20,000 bases of DNA from positions 1 through 20,000 of the forward strand of contig CAUYUJ010017650.1 in the NCBI GenBank assembly GCA_963575745.1, given 5' to 3'. A program made the position numbers and the translations under genes. Of this stretch, positions 9,025 to 18,027 are shown one piece after another (the stretch's first letter is position 1; each line of letters begins with the position of its first letter). The notes under the pieces are model-generated. The model had not been told where the DNA came from. It saw only the letters and a list, made by a program, of their open reading frames with translations, and made no database searches. This stretch comes from Prorocentrum cordatum (taxonomy: Eukaryota > Sar > Dinophyceae > Prorocentrales > Prorocentraceae).

Positions 9025-9423
9025 CCTCGTAGAGCTCTTCGGCATCGATGAGCTAGAGGAATTCCGGCGCGGGGTGGAGCTAGTTGGCCCACCCGGCCGA
9101 GGCGGACAATGTGACAACTTTTGGATGGTTCTGCGAATATTTGAAAGATATTTGACAATTTATTTTGAGAAAGCAGATTTTTCGCACCTCTAAGCGACTA
9201 TGAGGGCCTCTGCGTCCTAATATGAGCTCTCTAGTTGCACTTTTACTATCAAAAACACTTGGCGGAACCAACTTTATGTCGACATGAAAAACATTATGTT
9301 TTTTTTTTGTCGAGAAATGCTCCGAGAAGCCCTCTCTTGTGATGCTCAGCACTCTTACGCGTCAGAGGAGCTCTACGACGAGGTTCCCGGTGGTGACCAG
9401 GTTGATGGTTCACCGCCGGCGCC
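9025..9423 (+). mobile_element. C-G-F unit with 13-bp inverted repeats, forward copy
   Basis: CCTCGTAGAGCTC at 9025-9037 faces GAGCTCTACGA-CGAGG at 9368-9383 (a 3-base duplication inside the right copy). The roughly 330 bases between are C then AT-rich G, including a T10 run at 9299-9308. F follows to 9423. A copy in the opposite orientation lies at 11755-12151. This resembles a non-autonomous inverted-repeat element, but no target duplication is evident. Confidence 0.55.
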
Positions 9424-10470
9424 AGTTCAACTATTCGTTAGAGCTCTAGTATTTTTGCCCGTGATATTCGATCTTTTTCCCGCTCGCCATCTTGATCTCA
9501 GCTCGATCGGGTAGCTTTTACTGCCAAAAAGCACTGCGGCGGGATCGTCCGTCTCGGGTCAGCTCGTCACGCGGTGACGGTTTTCTCAAGATAACTCGAG
9601 CTTCAGGACAGGTACAGAGCTGGTAAGCACAGCTAATCGATTCAGAATAATCAGGCGCGTTCGCCTGTTGAACCCAGAGGTCTGAACTCAGTCTGCAAGC
9701 CGAGCTAGGTTCGCAAACCTATTCGTATTATCCGAGTTATCTCGAGAGACGCTCTGGATTTTCTGTACTTAAGTCGAGCTAAAGCACAGTACAGAGCTGA
9801 TACGTACAGAATCTGATACAGAATCATCAGTGGCCTTTGTCTGTTGACTCCAGAGCTCTGAACTCGGTATTCGTATTGTTCGAGTTATCTTGCGAGATGC
9901 TGTTTGTTCTTTGCACTTAACTCGGGCTGTAGGGCAGCTGCATGGCTGGTAATCACTAGAATCGATTCGGAGACATCAGGCGCGTCCGCCTTTCGAATCC
10001 AGAGCTTCGAACTCTGTCTGCTGCCCGAACTAGGTCTGCGAAAATATTCGCATTGTTCGAGTCATCCTCACAGGTGCTGTCGGTTTCCTGTACTTAACTC
10101 GGGCTGTAGGGCGGGCTGTTGGGCTGGTAATCACAGGAGTTGATTCGCAGACATCAGACGCGTCCACTGTCGCATGGAGAGGTCTGAACTCGGTCTGACA
10201 CTCGAGCTAGGTTTGCCAAACTATTCGTATTATTCGAGTCATATTGAGAGGTGCTGTCGATTTTCGCACGTAGTAGGAGAGCTACAGAGCTCGTACAGAA
10301 GAGAATCCAGAAGCATCGGGGGCGTTCGGCTCTTGCATCCGAGAGGTTTGAAATTGCTTGGGCTGAAAAATTCATTTTTCTGTGTATTTTTCCGACATTA
10401 TATGTTGTCAGGAAGCTCTACGAGTCCCCCGGCGGTAGCAGAGGTTGACGGTTTACCGCCGGCGCCCAGT
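9424..10470 (+). repeat. Higher-order repeat 2: partial D-E1..E5-F
   Basis: D is truncated on the left, starting at TTCAACTATTCGTTAGAGCT. E1-E5 follow in the same order as in copy 1, each with its diagnostic variants (E2 GGCCTTTGTCTG; E5 GAGAGCTACAGAGCTCGTAC). F ends at 10470. Confidence 0.85.
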
Positions 10471-10760
10471 TGGTCGACCCGGCCAGAAAGGACAAAGTGG
10501 TACTTTTTGGATGGTTTTGCAATTTTTCGAAAGATATTTGACAATTCATTTTGAGAAAGCAGACTCAGCTCTCTAGAGCCAGATTTAGTATTAGTTGACT
10601 TGGAGGAACCGACGTTGGAAAACAGAAAAATGTGATTTTCGAGTTTCTTAGGTCTTGCCCTTGACGCTTCCTTGATGCTTACTGAGGAGCGCCGTGTGCA
10701 AGAAGAGCTCTACGAGGGCGCCGGCGGTAACCTGGTTGACGGTTTACCGCCGGTTCCCAT
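10471..10760 (+). repeat. Module G-F, second type
   Basis: It starts TGGTCGACCCGGCCAGAAAG. G here has TTTTGGATGGTTTTGC and GAAAGATATTTGACAATTC and a shortened, diverged 3' half. F is at 10706-10759 with the end altered to CGGTTCCCAT. Confidence 0.8.
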
Positions 10761-11749
10761 AATTCCGGCGCGCTGCAGAGCTAGTTGGCTCGAAAAGTCT
10801 CGACGGAACTTTTGGTGACTTTTGGTCGGTTGAAAATTTCGTTCTCAAAATTTGACAATTCGTTAGAGCTCTAGTATTTTTTTCGTGATATTCGATCTTA
10901 TTCCCGCTCGCCATCTTGATCTCAGCTCGATCTGGTGAGTATTACTATCGAAAAGCACTGTGGCGGGATCGGCCGTTTTGAGTCATCGTGAAACGCGCTG
11001 ACGGTTTTCTGAACATAACTCGAACTTTAGGACAGCTACAGAGCTGGTAAGCACAGCTAATCGATGTAGAATGATTAGGCGCGTTCGCCTGTTGAATCTA
11101 CAGGTCTGAACTCGGTCTGTTAGCCGAGCTAGGTTCGCAAACCTATTCGTATTATTCGAGTCATCTTGACAGAAACTCTCGGTTTTCTGTACTTAACTCG
11201 AGCTGTAGGACAGCTACAAAGCTGATGTTTACAGAAACTTATTCAGAATCATCAGTTGCGTTTGTCTGTCGAATCCAGAGCTCTGAACTCGGTCTGCTGC
11301 CCGATCTAGAACCGCGAAACTTCGTATTGGTCGAGTCATCTTGAGAAGTGCTCCCGGTTTTTTTCATTCAACTCGCGCTGAGGGGGGCTACAGTGCTGGT
11401 GGTCACAGGAATCGGTTTGAAGACATCAGGCGCGTCCGCCTGTCGAATCGAGAGCTCGGAACTCGGTCTGCTGCCCGAATTGGGTCTGCGAAACTGTATT
11501 GTTCGAGTCATCCTGAGAGGTGCTGTCGGTTTTCTGCCGGGCTGTAGGGTGGCTGCAGGGCTGGTAATGACTGGAGTCGATTCGCAGATATCAGACGCGT
11601 CCGCCTGTCGCATTCAGAGGTTAAAAAATATTCACTATGAGTCGGAATGTTGGTAGGTGCTGTCGGTTTTCTCAACTTAAGTCGAGCTAGGAAGCTCTAC
11701 GAGTCTCCCGGCGGTAACCAAGGTTGACGGTTTACCGCCGGCGCCCAGT
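10761..11749 (+). repeat. Higher-order repeat 3: D-E1-E2-E3-E4(truncated)-F
   Basis: D and E1-E3 are complete. E4 breaks after GCATTCAGAGG and is joined to a segment with TATTCACTATGAGTCGGAATG, then to F at 11691-11749. E5 is missing. Copy 4 has the same break. Confidence 0.85.
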
Positions 11750-11754
11750 TTAAG

Positions 11755-12151
11755 ACTGGCGCTGGCGGTGAACCGTCAATCTGGTCACCGCCGAGAACCT
11801 CGTAGAGCTCCTTGCATCCGTGAGAAAGCTCAAGATCAAAGCGAGAGCTTCTGGGAGCTTTTCTACAAAAGTTTCAAGTTAAGATTTTTTGGAGTCAACA
11901 TGAAGTCGGTTCCTCCAAGTGAATTGGTACTGAAAGTGGCTCTAGAGGGCTGAGCTGCTCAGGGAACAAAGTTTATATGTCGATGCTCAGAGTAAAAATC
12001 TGCTTTCTCAAAATGAATTGTCAAATCTCTTTCTAATCTTAGCAAAACCGACCAAACGTTATCACATCTTCTTTTCTGGTCCGGTCGGCCAACTAGCTCC
12101 ACCCCGCGCCGGAATTCCTCTAGCTCATCGATGACGAAGAGCTCTACGAGG
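11755..12151 (-). mobile_element. C-G-F unit with 13-bp inverted repeats, inverted copy
   Basis: Read on the minus strand, C begins at 12151 and F ends at 11755. The perfect 13-bp inverted pair CCTCGTAGAGCTC (11798-11810) and GAGCTCTACGAGG (12139-12151) bounds the C-G part (354 bp). C words such as GGAATTCCTCTAGC and CATCGATG, and the G words TTTCTCAAAATGAATTGTCA and GACCAAACG, are recognisable in complement. It is the only clearly inverted full unit in the window. Confidence 0.6.
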
Positions 12152-12380
12152 TATTAGAAGCCGGACGGTGGTGGTGCCTGCCAGGAGCTCCTCCACGGCG
12201 CTCCACGTTCCCCGGAGAAACTCCGGCGACCCGGCAACGTGTCCGGGAGAGCTTCCGGCAACCTTCCACGCGTGCCTGCATGCGTGCAGGCACGCATGGA
12301 AGCGTTTCTGGCAGCGCTTCCGCAGCGCTCCAGGGAGACCCCCCAAGGCTCTCCAGGAAAGATTTCCCGTCCCCGAGATT
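12152..12380 (+). repeat. Module A, copy 6
   Basis: Head at 12156 abuts the inverted C-G-F unit without a leader. Hairpin at 12263-12302: 18-base arms, loop TGCG, one mismatch. Confidence 0.9.
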
Positions 12381-12627
12381 CCCGGGGAGCTCGCTCAGAG
12401 CTAAGGGTTTAAGATTCGAAGCCGGACGGTGGTGGTGCCCGCCAGGAGCTCCTCCGCGGCGCCCCAGAATCCCCGCAGGCGCTTTTTCGACCCGGCAACG
12501 TGTCCGGGAGAGCTTCCGGCAAACTTCCACTCGTGCCTTCATGCGTGCAGGCACGCATGGAAGCGTTTCTGGCAGCGCTTCCGCAGCGCTCCAGGGGGGC
12601 CCCCCAAAGCTCTCCAGGGAAGATTTA
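12381..12627 (+). repeat. Module A, copy 7, with leader
   Basis: The leader is altered to GGGGAGCTCGCTCAGAGC. Hairpin region at 12524-12563. It ends CTCCAGGGAAGATTTA at the next C head. Confidence 0.9.
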
Positions 12628-12912
12628 CCTCGTAGAGCTTTTCGCAAGATGAGCTAAGAGGAATTCGGACGCAGGGTGGAGCTAGTTGGCCGACCCGGCA
12701 TTAAGAGACAATGTATTAACGTTGGGTCAGCTCTTTAATCTTTGCGAAAAATTTAAAAAATTCGTTTTGAGAACCGGTATTTTCCCCACGTGTAGTGGGT
12801 TATGCTGCGAATGCCAGTTAAATTCTGAGATCTGTAGCTGCAATATCACCATCAAAACACTTGCTGGAACCGACGGCCTTTTCGAGTCATCTTGGCACGC
12901 ATCGAGCGAGAG
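12628..12912 (+). repeat. Module C plus diverged G
   Basis: CCTCGTAGAGCTT at 12628, GAGGAATTCGGACGC, then G with AGACAATGTATTAACGTTGG and ATCACCATCAAAACACTTGC. It is the closest relative of 8162-8390. Confidence 0.8.
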
Positions 12913-12957
12913 TGACTCGTAGAGCTTCCCTAAGCTAACAGCTGGAAGCTTAAGAGT
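12913..12957 (+). repeat. Module B, copy 4
   Basis: TGACTCGTAGAGCTTCCC then CAGCTGGAAGCTTAAGAG. The TTGCTAA loop side is shortened compared with the other copies. Confidence 0.7.
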
Positions 12958-13953
12958 AATTCGGACGCACTGGCGGGCTAGTTGGCTCGAAAAATCTCGA
13001 CGGAACTTTTGGTGACTTTTGGTCGGTTGAAAATTTTGTTCTCAAAATTCAACAAGTCGTTAGACTCTAGTATTTTTCCGCGTGGTATCCGATCTCATTC
13101 CCGCTCGCCATCTTGATCTCAGCTCGACCGGGTGAATATTATTATCGAAAAGCACTGTGGCGGGATCGGCTGTTTTGAGTCATCTTGATGCGCGCTGACG
13201 GTTTTCCGAACATAACTCGAGCTTTAGGACAGCTACAGAGCTGGTAAGCACAGCTAATCGATGTAGAATGATTAGGCGCGTTCGCCTGTTGAATCCAGAG
13301 GTCCGAACTCGGTTTGTTAGCCGAGCTAGGTCCGCAAACCTATTCGTATTATTCGAATCATCTTGACAGGAACTCTCGGTTGTCTGTACTTAACTCGAGC
13401 TGTAGGACAGCTACAGAGCTGATGTTGACAGAAACCGATTCAGAATGATCAGTTGCGTTTGTCTGTCGAATCCAGAGCTCTAAACTCGGTCTCTGGCCTG
13501 ATCTAGAATCGCGAAACTATTCGTATTGGTCGAGTCATCTTGAGAAGTGCTCTCGGTTTTCTTCACTCAACTCGCGCTGAGGGGGGCTACAGTGCTGGTG
13601 GTCACAGGAATCGATTTGAAGACATCAGGCGTCCGCCTGTCGAATCCAGAGCTCGGAACTCGGTCTGCTGCCCGAATTAGATATGCGAAATTATTGTATT
13701 GTTCGAGTCATCCTGAGAGGTGCTGTCCGTTCTCTGCACTTAACTCGGGCTGTAGGGGGCTGTAGGGCTGGTAATGACAGGAGTCGATTCGCAGACATCA
13801 GACGCGTCCGCCTGTCGCATTCAGAGGTCAAACAATATTCGCTATGAGTCGGAATGTTAGGGGCTGTCGGTTTTCTCAACTTAAGTCGAGCTAGGAAGCT
13901 CTACGAGTCTCCCGGCGGTAACCAAGGTTGACGGTTTACCGCCGGCGCCAAGT
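12958..13953 (+). repeat. Higher-order repeat 4: D-E1-E2-E3-E4(truncated)-F
   Basis: It has the same architecture and the same E4 break (TATTCGCTATGAGTCGGAATG) as copy 3, and shares single-base variants such as GATGTAGAATGATTAGGCGC in E1. F ends at 13953. Confidence 0.87.
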
Positions 13954-14400
13954 TTTCTATACTTATCTCGAGATTTAGAACAGCTACAGAGCTGACGCGT
14001 ACAGGAACGGATTTGAAATTATGAGGCGCCTTTGTCTGTCGATCTAGAGCTCAAGCTAGGTCCGCACACTTATATTTTTCGAGTGATTTTGACAAGTGCT
14101 GTCGCTTTTCTTTACTGAACACACGATTCAGAATTGCCACAGAGCTGGTACGCACATGTAATTATTGTATTATTGGGCGCGTGCGTTTCTTGCATCGAGA
14201 GATATGAACTCGGTCTGCTACCGCAGAACTATTGCATGGAAAGACTTGGTGGAACCGTCTTTTGGGAAAAACATAAAACGTGATTTTTCGAGTTTTTGCG
14301 GTCTTCCTTCAGAGTTTCCCTGCATGTCTACCGAGGAGCGCCGTGCGAGAAATGAGCTCCACGAGGACCCCGGCGGTAACCTGGTTGACGGTTTGGGTCC
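13954..14400 (+). repeat. Diverged E monomers, then G tail and truncated F
   Basis: Two eroded E units start near 13954 and 14100 (TTTCTATACTTATCTCGAG; TTTCTTTACTGAACAC). A G 3' half (CTTGGTGGAACCGTCTTTTG) and an F with AGCTCCACGAGG follow; F stops at GGTTGACGGTTT. Confidence 0.7.
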
Positions 14401-15540
14401 AGTTGGCAAGAAAAATCTCGACGAAACTTTAGCTGACTTTTGGTCGGTTGAAAATTTTGTTCTCGAAATTCAATCATTCGTTGGAGCTCTAGTATTTTTT
14501 CCCGTAATATTCGATCTTATTCCCGCTCGCCATCTTGATGTCAGCTCGATCGGGTGCCGTTAAACGGCACACGGGCGGAATCAGCCGTTTCGAGTCGTCC
14601 TGATACGCGTTGTCGGTACTTAACTCGAGCTGTAAGGCAGCTACAGAGCTGGTAAGCACAGCTCATCGATTCAGAATGATCAGGCGCGTTCGCCTGTTGA
14701 ATCCAGAGGTCTGAACTCGGTCTGCTAGCCGAGCTAGGTCCGCAAACCTATTCGTATTATTCGAGTCATCGTAGCAGACGCTCTCGGTTTGCTGTACTCA
14801 ACCCTACCTACAGCATAGCTACAGAGCTAATGTGTACAGAAACCGATTCAGAATCATCAGTGGCAGTTGTCTGTTCAATCCAGAGCTCTGAATTCTGTCT
14901 GCTGCTGCCGATCTAGAAATGCGAAACTATTCGTATTGTTCGAGTCATCTTGAGAAGTGCTCTCGGTCTTCTGCACTCAACTCGAGCGGGGGGGGGGGGG
15001 GGTACAGTGCTGGTCAGAAGAATCGATTAAAGGCATCAGGCGCGTCCGTCTGTTGAATGCAGAGCTCGGAACTCGGTCTGCTGCCCGAGCTAGGTCCGCG
15101 AAACTATTCTATTGTTCGAGTCATCCTGAGAGGTGCTCTCGGTTTTCTGCACTTAACTCGGGCTGTAGGGGGGCTGCAGGGCTGGTAATTAGAGGAGTCG
15201 ATTCGGAGGCATTAGATGCGTCCGCCTGTCGCATTCAGAGGTCTGAACTGTGTTTTATACTCGAGCTGGGTTGCCAAACTATTCGTTTTGCTAGAGTCAT
15301 CTTGAGAGGTGCTGTCGATTTACGCGCGTGACTCGGGCTGTAGGAGAGCTACAGAGCTCGTAGTACAGAAGACAATACACAAGCATCCAGGGCGTCGGGC
15401 TGTTGCATCGAGAGGTCTGAAATCGCTTGGGCTGAAAAACTATTCGTTCTCTGCATTTCTTTCCACATTATATATTATCAGGAAGCTCTACGAGTCCCCC
15501 GGCGGTAAGAAAGGTTGACGGTTTACCGCCGTCGCCCAGT
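14401..15540 (+). repeat. Higher-order repeat 5: D-E1..E5-F
   Basis: D lacks its first 25 or so bases. E1-E5 are all present. E3 contains a 15-base G run at 14988-15002 where other copies have short G runs. F ends at 15540. Confidence 0.87.
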
Positions 15541-16100
15541 AATTCCAGGGTGCTGGAGAGCTAGTTGGCAAGGACAATCTCGACGGACCTTTTGGTGACT
15601 TTTGGTCGGTTGAAAATTTTGTTCTCGAAATTCAACAATTCGTTTGAGCTCTAATATTTTTTCCCGTGGTATTCGATCTTATTCCCGCTCGCCATCTTGA
15701 TCTCAGCTCGGTCGGGTACCTTTTACTGCCAAAAAGCACTCCGGCGGGATCGGCCGTTTCGAGTCATCTTGATACAGAGCTATTTGGCAGAGCAATCGAA
15801 AGATAATCATCAGAAGCGCTAGTCTCAAGTATCCAGATGCGCGAACTCGCTCTGCTACCAGAGCTGGGCCCGAACAACTATTCGTACTCTGCTAACGTTT
15901 TAAGAGATGATGATGACTTTCTTGATGTAAATGGAGCTGCAAATGAGCTACACTTCTGTTTGGCACAGCAAGCGGGCCAACATCGTATATCGGTCTGCTA
16001 CCAGAGCTGGGACCAAACAACTATTCGTACTCTGCAATTTTTCTGATATAACGATAGTTTTCTCTACTTCACTCAGGCTGTAGGCTGGCTAAGAAGCTGA
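15541..16100 (+). repeat. Higher-order repeat 6, degenerate: D then eroded E-like units
   Basis: D is well preserved to about 15770. It then passes into sequence with a duplicated stretch (TCTGCTACCAGAGCTGGG near 15852 and 15993, each followed by CAACTATTCGTACTCTGC). No F is present. Confidence 0.75.
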
Positions 16101-16114
16101 GAAGTACTTCTCGA

Positions 16115-16450
16115 AGTTTCTCTGCCTCCTGCCCCACTTCCCCTCCTCTTCCGCCTCCTCCTTTCCTTCTTCTTCTTCCTCCTCTTCTGCCGCTTCCTCC
16201 TGTTCCTCCTCCTCTTCCTTCTCTTCCTCATCCTTCTTCCTTTGCTCCTTGTCCTCCTCCCCCTCCTCTTCTCTTCCTCCTCCTCCTCATTCCCCCCCCC
16301 TTCATCATCGTGATCGCCCCTCTTCTCCCCCCCCCTCCCCCCTCCTGCGTCGTCCTCCTCGTGCTCCTCCTCCTCCTCCTCCTCCTATTTCCCTTCCCCA
16401 GCCTCCTCCATCTCCTTCCCCCCCTCGCTCCTTCTTCTCGTCCGCGCCCT
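16115..16450 (+). repeat. TCC-rich pyrimidine tract
   Basis: Degenerate CCT/TTC/CCC tract on the + strand, the mirror polarity of most left-hand tracts. It bounds the modular array on the right. The long frames crossing it encode only Ser/Pro runs. Confidence 0.95.
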
Positions 16451-16526
16451 CCTCTATGAAGCCGCGCCCTCGCGCGAGCGGAATGCGAGATTGCCGCGCC
16501 TGCATCCCACTCATCTATATCGCAGG

Positions 16527-16584
16527 GAAGCTCTACGAGTTACCGGCGGTGACCAAGGTTGGCGGCTTGCCGCCGGCTCCCAGT
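16527..16584 (+). repeat. Module F, isolated copy
   Basis: GGAAGCTCTACGAG, then CCGGCGGTGACCAAGG and GCCGCCGGCTCCCAG. The inner GGCGG/CCGCC arms can pair. Confidence 0.85.
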
Positions 16585-16675
16585 TCAAGCTTGCATGCAA
16601 GAATGCTTTTGTCTTGTAGTCTGAGCACCCACGCGCGTATTGAGAGCTCTACGAGGGCCCCGGCGGTAACCTGGT
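16585..16675 (+). repeat. G tail and left half of a split F
   Basis: AGCTCTACGAGG at 16645-16656, then CCCCGGCGGTAACCTGGT, where F identity ends abruptly at 16675. The missing right half resumes at 18028. Confidence 0.8.
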
Positions 16676-16881
16676 CTCCTCCCCCTCGGGGCCTGGAGAC
16701 TGGGCGCCCCAGTCGGGGGCCTCGTCTCGAGCGGCGTCTTGCCGACAGCGGGTTGGTTTCGCATTTGGTAATCTCCCATCCTGTGCACTTGCCCTTTTGT
16801 GCTCTCCATGCCGTGCGCTCTTATCTTGCAGAAGGCAAGTTTGCGATTGTCCAGGTAAACATGCATGATGGCAATGAGACG

Positions 16882-17511
16882 TTAAATTCAAAGTTCAATG
16901 CAATGAGACGTAGAGCTGGCGTTGTGGCCCCCCCGTTGGAATTGGCGGAGTGGCCTCGCGCAGTGTTGTTCTCTTTTCAATTCATGCAAGTTTTCGATGA
17001 TGACAAGGAGACATTCACTTCAACGTGCAATGACACGTAGAGCTGGTGTTGTGACCCCCCGCTGGAATCGACGGAGTGGCCTCGCGCTGTGTAGTGCTCT
17101 TCTCAATTCACGCAGCTTTGAGATTATTCAGGTGAAACGTTGACCGCGATCCGTGGGTTATTCGACGGAGGCGTTTCTGATCTTGAGTTCATTTCGCTTC
17201 AATTGTAGCGGTGGCGCGAGGTTCCCTCTGATCTTTACTCTGATCAATTCATGCAAGTTTTCGATGGTGAGAGGGAGGCATTGAATTCAAAATGCAATGA
17301 GACGTGGAGCTGGTGTTGGGCCCCCCCGTTAGAATTGACGGAGTGGCCTCAATTTATGCAAGTTTGTGCATATCCAGCTGAAACGCTCATCGCGATCCCT
17401 GGGTTACTGGACGGAGGCGCTTCTGATTTTGAGTTCTCTCACGTGTGCACTTCGCTTCAGTGGTTGCGGTGGCGTGAGGTTACTTATGATCCTTCTTGGT
17501 GGCTTGTGTGA
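16882..17511 (+). repeat. Three tandem units with GAGACGTAGAGCTGG core, inside the insertion
   Basis: Units start near 16882, 17014 and 17281, each with a GAGACGTAGAGCTGG-type core, a C-run (GGCCCCCCCGTT) and GGAGTGGCCTCG or a close variant. Units 2 and 3 share an extra roughly 100-bp part (GCGATCC-GGGTTA, GGACGGAGGCG, GCGGTGGCG). Spacings are 132 and 267 bases. Confidence 0.8.
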
Positions 17512-18000
17512 GTCTGTATGTTTGTGCATGCGTGTATATAGTTTGAACGGTTGTATTTGCTACTTGTTACTTGTTATTGGAGGCCTCAAAGAAGATCACT
17601 TGTATGCCTCAAAGAAGGTCCTTGTCCTCGTCCGTGTCTTGTACTCGCTATGCCTGAGCGCGCTGGGCTCGGCATTTCTCTTTCTTGCCTCGGCTTCTTT
17701 CGGTTTTCTTGATAATATCTTACCTCTTCGGCCTCGTTTGGAGTGCTTGACGTTGCGTGACTGCGTGACGGCATTCCTGGTAGTGGGACCGCGCAGGCGG
17801 GATGTCTGGAGTCGAGTCCGCGGCGGTTTTGCCGTTGCGATTCTCATCTCTGTCTTGCTTTACTGGCGATGCCTGCGCCTACTGGCTCGGCAGGCCCATG
17901 ATGCGTATGCCTCGGCCATCCTGGCTCGGCAGTGTCGCTGTTTTTGCTTGGCTTATTGCGAGCCCGCTCGCTGCCCCATGAGGGCCTGACCGCGAGACCG
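17512..18000. other. Insertion 3' part, no gene assigned
   Basis: Contains local duplications (GCCTCAAAGAAG near 17582 and 17604; TGGCTCGGCAG near 17883 and 17923). The + frame through it is Leu/Cys-rich with no recognisable motif. Confidence 0.4.
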
Positions 18001-18027
18001 CAAACCACATAACAAAACAAACAAAAC

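Larger units (their letters stand above)
16676..18027 (+). mobile_element. Candidate retroposon inserted into F (1,352 bp, A-rich 3' end, 8-bp duplication)
   Basis: F stops after AACCTGGT (16668-16675) and restarts with a second AACCTGGT (18028-18035) continuing TGGCGGTTTACTGCC. The inserted segment ends in an A-rich stretch, CATAACAAAACAAACAAAAC. An A-rich end plus a short target duplication is what reverse-transcribed insertions leave. The left end begins with CTCCTCCCCCTCGG and a GACTGGG-CGC-CCCAGTC inverted repeat at 16700-16716. No reverse transcriptase is visible, so it would be non-autonomous or a processed transcript. A long hydrophobic + frame (17366-17989) lies inside, but its start is in repeats and I do not recognise it. 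Confidence 0.55.

Noticed and set aside
16249-17040. 263-residue frame on the plus strand
   Set aside because: It fuses TCC-tract Ser/Pro runs, F, and the left part of the insertion, a chance concatenation of unrelated repeats.
17366-17989. 207-residue Leu/Cys-rich frame in the insertion
   Set aside because: It starts within tandem repeats and has no recognisable motif; kept only as a remark under the insertion.
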